DNA of 64,000 nucleotides from Flavobacterium sp. 90 (GCF_004339525.1 NZ_SMGE01000001.1:4774001-4838000); one strand, 5' to 3'; shown: positions 27,186 through 37,162, counted from the first letter of the stretch. Numbers and translations: made by a program. The notes: generated by a model not told the origin, from the letters alone.

Positions 27186-28826
27186 TTACTTTTTCAACCG
27201 CTTTTTCAATTGATAATCATACAACGAAGGAACTTTATCCATCGAAGTATTTAGAAACTCAATATAAGCGTCAGGTTCATATTTTACTTCGGATTTAGCA
27301 TTTCCGTTCACACCAATAATTCTCGCAAAAGGACCATCTTTCATTCCGTAAAGTAAAACAGGTTTTGTATTATCAGATTGTTTTTCAACCTGAACATTCA
27401 GATTCCAAAAAGTGCTGAAAGGTCCGTGAGACGGTTTCCAATAATCAGCACCGCCACCACCAAATAAGGCGTAACTATTATTTTTATCCGGTGTCAAATG
27501 CACCGTAATATTGTCGAATAAATTTTGATGATTTGCTCCCGAATGTTGATCTAAAACCGGATCAGCAAATATTTCACAATTCTGATACACATTTTTAGTT
27601 GCAAAAGTGTTGAAACTAAGCGGATGAACAGCTTTATTGTAAATCTTTAAATTCTTAACCAAAACATTGTGAACGCCACCCAAAGTAACGGTATAATGTG
27701 CTATATGATTTCCATCCGTCACAATATCCTGAATCGTTACATTCGAAATTTCTTCGCATAGAATTCCGCTGTCAGCATTTGTTATTGTAACATCTTTGAC
27801 CCAACTATTAAAAACGCGCGTTAGAAATATGGCATTATTTCCCGGTTCAACGTGATGTGCGACTCTTGGAATATCAGGAAAAGTAAAACGAATATGTTCA
27901 ATTCCAACTTCGTTTAAATGTTTCCATTCGACCAATTGTGCCTGATAACTTGGTTTTATTGCAATTGTCAAAGGCGTTTTGATCGTAATTTTAGACCCTG
28001 AAATTTTAGTGATTTCAACTTGTTGCCTTACGATTGGAAGTTTTGGGAATTTCCAATGATGAGAACCCGGTTTTACATTGGCACCTTTATATAAATCTTT
28101 AATAATTTCGCCATTTTCGCCGTCTTTATTAAACAACTGAAGTTCTACAATATCGCCAACTTTTAAGGCTTTAACTTCCGAAACTGTAATGGTGTGTTCG
28201 CCCATATTTCCGGAACTTACTTTAGCAAGAATATTTGGCACAGGTTCGTATTTATCCAAATAAGATTTTACACGTTCACCCGGAATCTGCGTCCAGATAA
28301 ATCCACCCGACCAGGCATATTGGGAAAAAGGCAAATCGATATTATTCTCAGGTTCGCGTTGTCTTTTATCAAATGTGGTTAGATATTCTCTCAATTCAGC
28401 CAATGATTCCGGATTTTGGAGATACATCATTGGTCTTGGAAAATAAATTTCGGTTCCGTTTTCTTCAGAACCAGTTCCGCGAAGTACAAAATTGCTTCTT
28501 TCGATATAAATAATATCACTCAGAATTACTTTTCCGGCAGGCAATTGCAAAATCACATTTCCTTCAACTGCATTTGCTGCTTTTACAGCTTTCAATATAG
28601 CTTTAGAATCATCTAAACCATCATTAGCTTTTACGCCAAAATCAACCGCATTTATAATCTTTCCGTTAGTTTCAGGAAGTGGGCTTTCGCCGAAATGATA
28701 TCCTGCATAACTAAAATCCGGCAAATAATTAGTAACAGGTTTTTGCGTGAGAATCTTAGGCAATTCCTGCCCAATAACATTCATACTAATGAAAAGGCTA
28801 TAGAAAATTAGGGCTTGACGTTTCAT
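27186..28826 (-). CDS. exported right-handed beta-helix protein, candidate uronate lyase or hydrolase
   Basis: I chose the ATG at 28826 because it gives 546 aa with a signal peptide (FISMNVIGQ). The 34 codons further upstream lie in repeat DNA. The mature protein starts with NAVDFGVKANDGLDDSKAIL, the pectate-lyase-3 / GH28-like entry to a parallel beta-helix. It continues with helix rungs (FVLRGTG, NVTIQDIVTDG, NVLVKNLKIYN) and a YALFGGGGADYWKPS segment before a short C-terminal tail. The enzyme class is not assignable. It is the only beta-helix carbohydrate protein in a locus whose GH88 requires a lyase product, so a glucuronan-type lyase is a reasonable hypothesis. Confidence 0.6.
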   Translation of the reverse strand: MKRQALIFYSLFISMNVIGQELPKILTQKPVTNYLPDFSYAGYHFGESPLPETNGKIINAVDFGVKANDGLDDSKAILKAVKAANAVEGNVILQLPAGKVILSDIIYIERSNFVLRGTGSEENGTEIYFPRPMMYLQNPESLAELREYLTTFDKRQREPENNIDLPFSQYAWSGGFIWTQIPGERVKSYLDKYEPVPNILAKVSSGNMGEHTITVSEVKALKVGDIVELQLFNKDGENGEIIKDLYKGANVKPGSHHWKFPKLPIVRQQVEITKISGSKITIKTPLTIAIKPSYQAQLVEWKHLNEVGIEHIRFTFPDIPRVAHHVEPGNNAIFLTRVFNSWVKDVTITNADSGILCEEISNVTIQDIVTDGNHIAHYTVTLGGVHNVLVKNLKIYNKAVHPLSFNTFATKNVYQNCEIFADPVLDQHSGANHQNLFDNITVHLTPDKNNSYALFGGGGADYWKPSHGPFSTFWNLNVQVEKQSDNTKPVLLYGMKDGPFARIIGVNGNAKSEVKYEPDAYIEFLNTSMDKVPSLYDYQLKKRLKK

Positions 28827-28849
28827 GTTTTGTTTTTTTAGAGAATGAT

Positions 28850-29051
28850 GGGCCACGGATTTTACGGGTTGAACGGGTTGACACAGATTTTTTTGTTCTT
28901 TGCCAAAGGTTTTGCGCGATATTGTCATTGCGAGGAACGAAGCAACCTCATTTGCTAAATCAAACTTTGTGTCTTATTCTTAGTGAGATTGCTTCGTTCC
29001 TCGCAATGAAAACCAGCGAAAACCCGTTTAATCCGTAAAATCCGTGGGCAA
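28850..29051. repeat. nested palindromes: GCGAGGAACGAAGCAA element inside a CCACGGATTTTACGG palindrome
   Basis: The outer arms GGCCACGGATTTTACGGG...AACGGG and AACCCGTTTAATCCG...AAATCCGTGGGC pair imperfectly. Between them at 28923-29010 is another palindrome, TGTCATTGCGAGGAACGAAG...CTTCGTTCCTCGCAATGA. There is no ORF. Confidence 0.75.
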
Positions 29052-29056
29052 ATACA

Positions 29057-30430
29057 TTACAAATCTGTAATCAATTTATATTTAGGAACCAATGTTTTCA
29101 TAATGCTCCAAGCCACTAAATAAGCCAAAGCGCAAAGCACGAACATGATTGTATATCCGGTTTCGATATGTCCCAAACCTTGATAGTAATCAAATAAAGC
29201 ACCGCCTAATTTTGACACCAAAACACCGCCAAGTCCGCCTGCCATTCCGCCAATTCCAATAATAGAACCAATGGCTTTTTTAGGAAACATGTCAGAAACT
29301 GTGGTAAATATATTAGCAGACCAAGCCTGATGTGCAGAAGCTCCAACGCCAATTAGTAGAACCGGAATCCAAAAACTGATATAACCCAAAGGCTGTGCAA
29401 AAAGTACAAACAAGGGGAAAATTGCAATAATAAGCATCGCTTTCATTCGGGCTTCATAAGGATTGTGACCTTTGTTGATGAAATACATTGGGAAATATCC
29501 GCCGTAAATACTACCAACCATTGTCATACTATATAAAACGGCTAACGGAATCGTAATTTCGGTTTTTTCCATTCCAAATTGTGCTTCAAGATATTTTGGC
29601 AACCAAAACAAAAAGAACCACCAAATTCCATCCGTCAGGAATTTTCCAATCGCAAAAGCCCAGGTTTGTTTGTAGCTCAAAAGTTTAAGCCACGAGATTT
29701 TTTCCGGTTTTGAATTTTCTGAAGAAGTGTTTTCAAGAGTTTCTTCTTCAGATATATAAGTAAGTTCTGAAGCCGACATTCTTTTCTGGTTTCTAGGTTT
29801 TTCATACAAAAGATACCAAAAAAACATCCATATAAAACCAATTGCTCCAATGATAATAAAAGCCATTTGCCAACCCCAATGTACCGCAATCCAGGGCACG
29901 GTTAATGGCGCTAGAATTGCCCCAACATTTGAACCCGAATTAAAAATTCCGGTGGCGAGAGAACGTTCTTTTTTAGGGAAATATTCGGCAGTAGCTTTTA
30001 TGGCAGCAGGAAAGTTTCCTGATTCTCCAAAGCCCAGAAAAGCTCTCGAAATCATAAAACCGGCAATAGAAACCGGAACGGCTCCAATACCAACCCAAAC
30101 TAATAAGTTGTTAAAAGTACTTCCAATCGGGATTGCGTAAGCGTGCATAATCGCACCAATTGACCAGATGAAAATGGCTAAAATATAACCCAATTTTGTA
30201 CCCAATTTGTCAATTAATCTTCCTGCAAATAACATCGAAAGCGCATAAACAAACTGAAAAACGGCTGTTATATTGGCATAATCGGTATTACTCCAGTTAA
30301 ATTCTTCAGAAAGGCTGGGAGCCAGTAAACTCAAGACTTGTCTGTCCAGATAATTTACTGTAGTAGCAAAGAAAAGTAGTCCGCAGATGGTCCAGCGGTA
30401 CCTTCCGATTGGTTCGGTTTTGATAGTCAT
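29057..30430 (-). CDS. MFS transporter, hexuronate (ExuT-like) family
   Basis: A 457-aa inner-membrane protein with about 12 hydrophobic segments. The N terminus (RWTICGLLFFATTVNYLDRQVLSLLAP) is the signature of the anion:cation symporter group that includes ExuT. A cytoplasmic loop sits near residues 215-245. With uxaC and uxuA just upstream in the same direction, its cargo is most likely glucuronate or galacturonate, driven by the proton gradient. Monosaccharides freed in the periplasm by the GH2 and GH88 enzymes would enter here. Confidence 0.85.
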   Translation of the reverse strand: MTIKTEPIGRYRWTICGLLFFATTVNYLDRQVLSLLAPSLSEEFNWSNTDYANITAVFQFVYALSMLFAGRLIDKLGTKLGYILAIFIWSIGAIMHAYAIPIGSTFNNLLVWVGIGAVPVSIAGFMISRAFLGFGESGNFPAAIKATAEYFPKKERSLATGIFNSGSNVGAILAPLTVPWIAVHWGWQMAFIIIGAIGFIWMFFWYLLYEKPRNQKRMSASELTYISEEETLENTSSENSKPEKISWLKLLSYKQTWAFAIGKFLTDGIWWFFLFWLPKYLEAQFGMEKTEITIPLAVLYSMTMVGSIYGGYFPMYFINKGHNPYEARMKAMLIIAIFPLFVLFAQPLGYISFWIPVLLIGVGASAHQAWSANIFTTVSDMFPKKAIGSIIGIGGMAGGLGGVLVSKLGGALFDYYQGLGHIETGYTIMFVLCALAYLVAWSIMKTLVPKYKLITDL

Positions 30431-30622
30431 GATAGTTAGTTAAGAGCATTTTGTTTTTAAATGGTAAAAGTTTGGGGTGGTTATAAAAAAGCTATCTTCT
30501 GAACTTTTTTCCTCAAACGGTAATCTTATTTTTTAGCTTATTATGCTTTATTTTGAACGAAACAATTAAACTTTGTATCGAAATATTAGCCACAGATTAA
30601 AGGATTAAATAGATTAAAAATA

Positions 30623-30658
30623 AAAATCTGCAAAATCTGCAAAATCTGCAAAATCTGC
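30623..30658. repeat. 9-bp tandem repeat (AAAATCTGC x4)
   Basis: Four direct copies of AAAATCTGC lie immediately downstream of uxaC, within a 245-bp gap that otherwise holds nothing recognisable. Confidence 0.8.
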
Positions 30659-30675
30659 GAGAACAAAAAACATTT

Positions 30676-32088
30676 TTATTTTTTAAAATTAAAATAACGT
30701 TCAGCATTTTCACTGCAGATATTTCTAACCAATTCACCAATCAAATTAATATCATTTGGCAATTGACCATTTTCGACTTCATTTCCTAAAATATTGCATA
30801 AAATTCTACGGAAATATTCATGGCGCGGAAACGACAAGAAACTTCTCGAATCCGTAACCATGCCCACAAATCGGCTTAATAAACCAAAATTCGAAAGCAC
30901 ATTTAATTGCTTTTCCATTCCGTCTTTTTGATCTAAAAACCACCAAGCTGCACCATATTGCATTTTCCCCGGAATCAAATCGTCATTAAAATTTGCAACC
31001 ATAGAAGCAAAAACTTCATTATCACGCGGATTCAAATTATAGACAATAGTTTTTGTCAATCCATTTGCAGAATTTAATTTATCAAAGAAACCGCTCATAT
31101 TATCGGCCATATTCAAATCTCCAATCGAATCAAATCCCTGATCAGGTCCAAGCAATTGCATCATTTTGCTATTATTATTTCTAATCGCACCTACGTGAAA
31201 TTGTTGCGCCCAAGACCTTTTATGATTCATCAAAGCAATCTCAAAAAGTACCGCCGATTTGAATTTTTCTATTTCAATCACACTTAATTCCGAAACATTT
31301 AATCCTTTTTTAAAGATCGATTCAATTTCAGATTTCGTATAAGTTGAGGCATATAATTTAATATGTCCGTGATCCGAAATTCGGCCACCCATTTCATGAA
31401 AAAAGTCATGTCTTAGTCCGATTGCTTTTATAAAATCAGCATATTCTTTTATCGAAAAACCAACAACAGTTTCCAGTTTCTGAATCCAGTTTACAAAAAG
31501 TTGTCCTTTTTCGATTTCAGTCGCTTTATCAGGTCTGAAAGAAGGCAAAACCAAAATTTCGAATTCATCATCACGAAGTTTTTGATGGAATTGCAAATCA
31601 TCCGTAGGATCATCAGTCGTTCCTACAACTTTGACATTCATTCGTCTAAGTAAGTTTTTGACACTGAATTCAGGCTTTTTCAGCAATTCATTACAAGTAT
31701 CATAAATTTCCTTTGCCGTTTCTTTATTCAATAATAAATCAATCCCAAAATAACGTTTCAATTCCAAATGTGACCAATGATATAAAGGATTTCGCAAAGT
31801 ATGAGGCAGCGTTTCGGCCCATTTCTCAAACTTTTCAAAATCTGAAGCGTCTCCCGTAATGTATTTTTCAGAAATTCCATTAGCGCGCATCGCTCTCCAT
31901 TTATAGTGATCGCCTTCAATCCAAATCTCCGTAATAGTCTTAAATTGAAGATCTTCAGCAATATCTTTTGGAGACAAATGACAATGATAATCTATGATAG
32001 GTTGTGCTTTTGCAAAGTTGTGATACAAGGAAACCGCTGTTTTATTATACAATAGAAAATCCTCCGTAATAAATTTATTTTCAGACAT
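30676..32088 (-). CDS. uxaC: glucuronate/uronate isomerase
   Basis: A 470-aa cytoplasmic enzyme of the same length as E. coli UxaC. It has the metal-binding opening PIIDYHCHLSPKDIAEDLQF and, near the end, the conserved MVTDSRSFLSFPRHEYFRRILC block. It converts D-glucuronate to D-fructuronate (or galacturonate to tagaturonate), the first step after import. Only the fructuronate branch is completed nearby (UxuA), so glucuronate is the likely physiological substrate. It is followed in the same direction by the MFS transporter and preceded by uxuA. Confidence 0.95.
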   Translation of the reverse strand: MSENKFITEDFLLYNKTAVSLYHNFAKAQPIIDYHCHLSPKDIAEDLQFKTITEIWIEGDHYKWRAMRANGISEKYITGDASDFEKFEKWAETLPHTLRNPLYHWSHLELKRYFGIDLLLNKETAKEIYDTCNELLKKPEFSVKNLLRRMNVKVVGTTDDPTDDLQFHQKLRDDEFEILVLPSFRPDKATEIEKGQLFVNWIQKLETVVGFSIKEYADFIKAIGLRHDFFHEMGGRISDHGHIKLYASTYTKSEIESIFKKGLNVSELSVIEIEKFKSAVLFEIALMNHKRSWAQQFHVGAIRNNNSKMMQLLGPDQGFDSIGDLNMADNMSGFFDKLNSANGLTKTIVYNLNPRDNEVFASMVANFNDDLIPGKMQYGAAWWFLDQKDGMEKQLNVLSNFGLLSRFVGMVTDSRSFLSFPRHEYFRRILCNILGNEVENGQLPNDINLIGELVRNICSENAERYFNFKK

Positions 32089-32240
32089 AAAGTAATTTTT
32101 TGAGTACTATATTGAAATATTTGGACACGAATTTCACAGATTTGCACAAATTCTAATGGTTAATTTAGTTTGTGAAATTAATTTCACGAACAGAATTAGT
32201 GACAATTCGTGCAATTCGTGTTTACATCTCAAACAGTATT

Positions 32241-33425
32241 TTATAAGCTTTTTTTAATTCCCATTTCAAGACCTCTCAATTCAGCTAAACCTCGCAAACG
32301 TCCAATAGCCGAATATCCCGGATTTGTTTTTTTATTCAAATCATCCAGCATTTGATGTCCGTGATCTGGGCGCATCGGCAACGAACTATTATTTCTTTTT
32401 TCGACTTCAATAATCGCTTTCACAACTTCATACATATCGACATCGCCTTCAAGATGATTCGCTTCAAAAAAACTTCCTTCCTCATCTCTTTCGGTACTTC
32501 TCAGGTGAATAAAGTTCATTTTATCGCCATGACGTCTCACAATTCCGGGTAAATCATTATCAGCTCTTACGCCGTATGAACCTGTACACATCGTGAATCC
32601 GTTCGATTTTGAATCGGCAGCAGCCATTAATTCTATTAAATCTTCTTCAGTACTTACAACTCTAGGCAAACCCAAAATAGGGTAGGGTGGATCGTCTGGA
32701 TGAATCGCCATCAAAACGCCTTTGCTTTCTGCAACCGGAATAATTTCTTTCAAAAAGAAGAAAAGATTTTTCTTCAAAGTCGCTCTGTCAATATGATTAT
32801 ATCCGCTTAAAGTCACCAGAAAATCTTCTACCGAATAGGCTTCTTCAGCACCCGGAAGTCCTGCAAGAATGTTTTGCTGTAACTTGATTTTATCGGCTTC
32901 AGTCATTGCTTCGAAATAGCTTTTAGCCTTTTGAATTTGTGGTTGAGAATATTCATTTTCGGCTCCCGGTCTTTTCAAAATATACAATTCAAAAGCTGCA
33001 AAAGCATTAATATCAAAGCGTAAAGCCTTTGAACCATCTGCAACTTCATAAGCCAAATCAGTTCTCGACCAATCAAGAACCGGCATGAAATTATAGCAAA
33101 TGCATTTGATTCCGCATAAAGCCAAATTTCGAATACTTTCTTTATAATTTTGGATGTATTCCAGATAATTTCCCGATTGCTTTTTTATGTCTTCGTGAAC
33201 TGGAATACTTTCCACAACCGACCATATTAAACCCGAAGCGCCTTTTTTAGGATCTCCGTTTTCATGTTCAATTTCAACTTTTCGCTTGATAATTTCATCA
33301 ATACTCCAAACTTCCCCATTCGGAATATGATGCAATGCCGTTACGATTCCGGTTGCGCCCGTTTGTAGAATATCTTGTAAAGAAACAGGATCATTTGGCC
33401 CGAACCATCTTAATGTTTGTTCCAT
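32241..33425 (-). CDS. uxuA: mannonate dehydratase
   Basis: A 394-aa protein, the same length as E. coli UxuA, with [19 protein letters not shown] at the N terminus and HPDDPP, the CTGSYG region and DHGHQM metal/active-site motifs. It dehydrates D-mannonate to 2-keto-3-deoxygluconate, the substrate of KdgK encoded at 36155. The 152-bp gap to uxaC contains imperfect AATTCGTG palindromes but no clear terminator. Confidence 0.96.
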   Translation of the reverse strand: MEQTLRWFGPNDPVSLQDILQTGATGIVTALHHIPNGEVWSIDEIIKRKVEIEHENGDPKKGASGLIWSVVESIPVHEDIKKQSGNYLEYIQNYKESIRNLALCGIKCICYNFMPVLDWSRTDLAYEVADGSKALRFDINAFAAFELYILKRPGAENEYSQPQIQKAKSYFEAMTEADKIKLQQNILAGLPGAEEAYSVEDFLVTLSGYNHIDRATLKKNLFFFLKEIIPVAESKGVLMAIHPDDPPYPILGLPRVVSTEEDLIELMAAADSKSNGFTMCTGSYGVRADNDLPGIVRRHGDKMNFIHLRSTERDEEGSFFEANHLEGDVDMYEVVKAIIEVEKRNNSSLPMRPDHGHQMLDDLNKKTNPGYSAIGRLRGLAELRGLEMGIKKSL

Positions 33426-33630
33426 TTTTTGATTTATTTTTTGTTTTGTAAGGTTTTGAGAACCTTATAGATATTATTTTTATTATTAATGTTTAGGAGC
33501 TATTTCCCGCTATCCATTCCAATCTTTTATTTTTTTAAAGAAAAAAAATAAAAGGATTTCCACTTCTATCGGGGCTAGGACATTCATTTTTATATGAACT
33601 ATTTTTATTTATCGTTCTGTCAATGAATTT

Positions 33631-33976
33631 CTTAATTTTTCACAATCCTTTGCGATCTCAAAGCAAAGTGGCAAAAAAATAAAGCTTAGCGAACTTTGCG
33701 TAAACCTTTGCAACTTTGCGGTAAATGTCATTTTCCATTACTCCAATGAGATTTTTAATTTTTCACAATCCCTTTACAATCTCAAAGCAAAGCGGAATAA
33801 AAACAAAGCTTAGCGAACTTTGCGCAAAACCTTTGTGCACTTTGCGGTAAATGTCATTTTCCGTTACACAAATGACGTTCCCAATTTTTCACAATCCCTT
33901 TGCGATCTAAAAGCAAAGCGACATAAAAACAAGCTTTGCAAACTTTGCGAAAAACCTTTGCGAACTTTGCGGTAAA
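33631..33976. repeat. three tandem units of about 123-126 bp
   Basis: The 579-bp gap 33426-34004 has no gene. From 33631 it holds three direct units each starting with TTTTTCACAATCC(C)TTT and containing AAGCAAAG, GCGAACTTTGCG and CTTTGCGGTAAA. The units begin near 33636, 33759 and 33885. They belong to the same family as the palindrome at 14047-14144. The rest of the gap (33426-33630) shows nothing recognisable. Confidence 0.75.
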
Positions 33977-34004
33977 AACTTTTACAGCATAGTCAACAAA
34001 AAAA

Positions 34005-34817
34005 CTAAATACTCGATGCCGAGAATCCTCCATCAACTTTGATAATCGTTCCCGTCACAAATTTTGACATATCGCTGCATAAAAATAAAAGCGCACCGTC
34101 AATATCCTCAGGTTTTCCAAATCTTCCCATCGGAGTATGATCTATTATTTTTTCGCCTCGAGGTGTTAATTTTCCTTCGGGAGTCAATAATAAAGCTTTG
34201 TTTTGTTCTCCAATAAAAAAGCCCGGAGAAATTGCATTCACCCGAATTCCTTCACCATATTTCGAAGCCAGTTCAACCGACATCCATTGCGTAAAATTGT
34301 CAATAGCCGCTTTTGAAGCCGAATATCCAACAACTCTAGTCAAAGGTCTTTGCGCTGATGCCGATGAAATATTAATGATAATTCCTTGTTTTTGTTTCGC
34401 AAAAAGCTCCGAAAATACTTGTGATGGCAACATTGTACCAATAATATTAAGATCAACAACTTTTTGCAAATCATCGACTTGCATATCATAAAATGCCTGA
34501 TCCGGACTTATTGTTGCACCAGGCATATTTCCGCCAGCCGCATTGATTAAAATATCCAGGCGACCATATTTTTCTACAATAAAATCTTTGGCTTTTTCAA
34601 GTTCCTCCTGATTTAAAACATTCGCCTGAACTGCAAAAGCTTGTCCGCCATTTTTTTCAATTGCTTCTACAGTTTTATTGGCTTTTTCAATAGATTGAGA
34701 AACGATTCCGGTAATAACACCTTGTTTTGCCAAAACATTAGCAAAATTACTTCCCAATACTCCGGCACCGCCAGTTATAAGAGCAATTTTACCTTTTAAA
34801 TTAAATATTGAATCCAT
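34005..34817 (-). CDS. SDR oxidoreductase, candidate D-mannonate/fructuronate oxidoreductase
   Basis: A 270-aa classical SDR with nucleotide-binding TGGAGVLG (15-22), NAAGG (92-96), and catalytic Y165-S-A-S-K169. The pathway from fructuronate to mannonate needs an oxidoreductase between UxaC and UxuA, and no long-chain UxuB-type gene is present. This SDR, four bases after the aldolase gene in the yhcH-eda-SDR operon, is the best candidate for that step. It could instead reduce another uronate intermediate. Confidence 0.75.
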   Translation of the reverse strand: MDSIFNLKGKIALITGGAGVLGSNFANVLAKQGVITGIVSQSIEKANKTVEAIEKNGGQAFAVQANVLNQEELEKAKDFIVEKYGRLDILINAAGGNMPGATISPDQAFYDMQVDDLQKVVDLNIIGTMLPSQVFSELFAKQKQGIIINISSASAQRPLTRVVGYSASKAAIDNFTQWMSVELASKYGEGIRVNAISPGFFIGEQNKALLLTPEGKLTPRGEKIIDHTPMGRFGKPEDIDGALLFLCSDMSKFVTGTIIKVDGGFSASSI

Positions 34818-34821
34818 GATA

Positions 34822-35496
34822 TTAGTTTACTAATTGTTTTTGTATAATCTCTACGATCTCAATAGCTTTTTTAACTTCATTTTCGATTAAGTAAAAATCG
34901 CCTTCCTGCATTCTTTTTTTACTAATAAGCTGACTTCCCATTCCAACAGCCGAAGCTCCGGCAGTAAACCAACTATTAATGTTGGTGTAATTTGACTCTA
35001 CGCCACCAGTTGTAATAAAACGAAGTGCTGGAAAAATGTCTTTTATGCTAGTCAAAAACTCAGGTCCAAGAATGTTTCCGGGGAAAAGTTTAATGAATTT
35101 TATTCCGGCATTTTCAGCAGTAATAATTTCCGTTGGCGTCATACAACCCGGACAGTACAAGATTTCTTTACTTTTTAAGAACTCTGAAACCTCAGGAACA
35201 AAACCCGGACTTATAAAAAAATCAGCTCCAACGGCATGAAATTCTTTTGCCTGATCCAGATTTTTTATAGTACCGATTCCTAGTAACATTTCTGGCATTT
35301 CGGTGTTTCTAACGGCAACCATTTTTTCAAAATTCAACAAAGCTTCAGAACCTCTATTGGTATATTCTACAGCTCTGATTCCAACTCTGTAAAGCGAACG
35401 TAAAACTTCAATACTAATATTCTCATCAGTATTAAAATACAAAGGCAAAATCCCTTGTTCCGAAATAATATCAATTGTATTTTGAATTGTTTTCAT
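34822..35496 (-). CDS. eda: KDPG aldolase (2-dehydro-3-deoxy-phosphogluconate aldolase)
   Basis: A 224-aa TIM-barrel aldolase with the Schiff-base lysine in KFIKLFPGN, the upstream glutamate region (EYTNRGSE) and phosphate-binding TTGGV. It splits KDPG, made by KdgK, into pyruvate and glyceraldehyde-3-phosphate, where both uronate branches end. Four-base spacings to the genes on both sides show a tight operon with the YhcH-family gene and the SDR. Confidence 0.93.
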   Translation of the reverse strand: MKTIQNTIDIISEQGILPLYFNTDENISIEVLRSLYRVGIRAVEYTNRGSEALLNFEKMVAVRNTEMPEMLLGIGTIKNLDQAKEFHAVGADFFISPGFVPEVSEFLKSKEILYCPGCMTPTEIITAENAGIKFIKLFPGNILGPEFLTSIKDIFPALRFITTGGVESNYTNINSWFTAGASAVGMGSQLISKKRMQEGDFYLIENEVKKAIEIVEIIQKQLVN

Positions 35497-35500
35497 GACT

Positions 35501-35950
35501 TTAAATTTTAACTTTAATCACTATTTTTTTCAATAATCCTTCGCCAATCATGGCCGCATGAACATCTTCTGGAAATAATATTGCAAATTGTTCTTCCTGT
35601 AATTCAAAAAACATATCTGGTTTATCGTGAAAAAAGCGCACATCTCTTTCGTCACTATAATCCCCATTTGGACTAATGCATTTTTCTCTTGGTTTCCATG
35701 CAAAAGTTTCAGGTCCTTTTATCGAAATCTGAATGTCAATATTTTGATCATGGCATTCAAATCCTTTGATACTTTCTTCTCGTGTTGCTCCTTCGCCAAT
35801 AATTACAATTACTTTTAAACCTTCTGCAATTTCAAAAGCACCTTCTTCAAGAATCGAAATATCATTTTGATTTACATACTCAAATGCCTTTTGAAAATTG
35901 GGGTGTAAACCGTAATATTTTGCTGCGTTGTGTAATGAATCTACTATCAT
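35501..35950 (-). CDS. YhcH/YjgK/YiaL family protein
   Basis: A 149-aa cupin-like protein with the DUF386 pattern: MIVDSL at the start, a central HDQNIDIQISIKGPE block, and a C-terminal FPEDVHAAMIGEG stretch whose His and Asp are probable metal ligands. Family members occur in sialic acid and uronate operons and may act as sugar anomerases or isomerases; the exact reaction is not settled. It is first in the yhcH-eda-SDR operon. Confidence 0.88.
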   Translation of the reverse strand: MIVDSLHNAAKYYGLHPNFQKAFEYVNQNDISILEEGAFEIAEGLKVIVIIGEGATREESIKGFECHDQNIDIQISIKGPETFAWKPREKCISPNGDYSDERDVRFFHDKPDMFFELQEEQFAILFPEDVHAAMIGEGLLKKIVIKVKI

Positions 35951-36154
35951 TTTTTTGTTTTTATATTTTTAATTAATACACAGAAAGGTAGAAGTTTAAA
36001 CTTAAATAAGTGTTTTGTTTTTTCTAAATTATTACAGGCGAATGTTAAAAATTATCACCCTATTTTATACCATCATTAGAGTAAAACCAGCCTTTGCATA
36101 TTAAAATAAATCAATGTTAATCTGTTCAATCCGTTTAATTCGAGGGCAAATAAG

Positions 36155-37162
36155 TTAACGAATAACCCGTCCGCCGCTTGCGCCATTCATAAGCGCCGTA
36201 ACATCATTCACGCTCGATAAATTAATATCTCCCGGTATCGAATGTTTAAGACAGGAAGCAGCAACAGCATATTCAAGAGTTTCCTGATACGATTCTGGCG
36301 AGGTTATCAATCCATAAATTAATCCAGCCATAAATGCATCACCGGCACCAATTCTGTCAACAATATGTGAAATCTTATATTCTTTAGATTTTAATAATTT
36401 TCCGTCGTTCCATAAAACAGCGCCAATTGTATTCGACGAAGCATTGGCGTCATAGCGCATTGTGGATACAATTGTTTTAAGTCTTGGAAACTGCTTTTTC
36501 CATTTATCAAAAACAGAATCAATACTTTCAGATTCTTCTATTTTTATATTCAGACATTTTTCAGAATCATCAGAACCGCCTAACAATACATCACAATATT
36601 GAACTAATTCCGGCATGATTTCAGAAGCTTTTTTGCCATAATTCCACAACGTTGGACGATAATTTAAATCGGCAGAAATTGTTAATCCTAATTTAGAAGC
36701 TGCTTCAAGAGCTTCTTTCGTTAAAATCGCAAGATCTTCGGTTAACGACGCTGTTATTCCAGACCAATGAAACCAATCTGCATCTTGAAAAATAGCTTCC
36801 CAATCAATCATTCCTTTTTTGAGATTTGCAAATGAAGAAGCGTCTCTGTCGTATAAAACTTTGCCAGGTCTTTCTGATGCACCTTGTTCAAAATAATATA
36901 CTCCCAAACGCTTTCCTTGTTTTACGGCAATTGGTTCAACACCATAAGATTTTAATTCGCTTAAAGCGGAATCTCCTAATTCATTATCAGGAACTGAGGT
37001 TACGAATTTTACATCGCAACCAAATAAAGCCAGTGATGCACCAACATTTGCTTCAGCGCCACCATAATGTGCTTCAAATGTTCTTGATTTATAAAGTTTT
37101 GAATGGTTAGGAGGTGAAAGTCTTAGCAGGATTTCACCAAAAGTTATGATAGTTTTTGACAT
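36155..37162 (-). CDS. kdgK: 2-keto-3-deoxygluconate kinase (PfkB family)
   Basis: A 335-aa ribokinase-fold enzyme starting MSKTIITFGEILLRLSPP at the ATG at 37162. A GTG-initiated extension of eight codons upstream would run into a palindrome and is less likely. YGGAEANVGASLALFG is the substrate motif and DRIGAGDAF the ATP/anion-hole motif with the catalytic Asp. It phosphorylates KDG from both the mannonate and the KduD branches to KDPG. It is divergent from a LacI-type regulator. Confidence 0.93.
   Translation of the reverse strand: MSKTIITFGEILLRLSPPNHSKLYKSRTFEAHYGGAEANVGASLALFGCDVKFVTSVPDNELGDSALSELKSYGVEPIAVKQGKRLGVYYFEQGASERPGKVLYDRDASSFANLKKGMIDWEAIFQDADWFHWSGITASLTEDLAILTKEALEAASKLGLTISADLNYRPTLWNYGKKASEIMPELVQYCDVLLGGSDDSEKCLNIKIEESESIDSVFDKWKKQFPRLKTIVSTMRYDANASSNTIGAVLWNDGKLLKSKEYKISHIVDRIGAGDAFMAGLIYGLITSPESYQETLEYAVAASCLKHSIPGDINLSSVNDVTALMNGASGGRVIR

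Noticed and set aside
26973..27254. 93-codon + strand open frame
   Set aside because: It consists of nested palindromic repeat sequence and antisense to the end of the beta-helix gene.
12181..28826. Chondroitin/hyaluronan PUL interpretation
   Set aside because: No sulfatase, PL8-type lyase or N-acetylhexosaminidase is present, so a glycosaminoglycan target is not supported despite GH88.
28827..28928. 34-codon N-terminal extension of the beta-helix protein
   Set aside because: The extension is encoded by intergenic repeat DNA. The internal ATG at 28826 yields a normal signal peptide.
33854..34036. 60-codon open frame on the - strand before the SDR gene
   Set aside because: It is made of the tandem CTTTGCG repeat sequence and overlaps the SDR stop.
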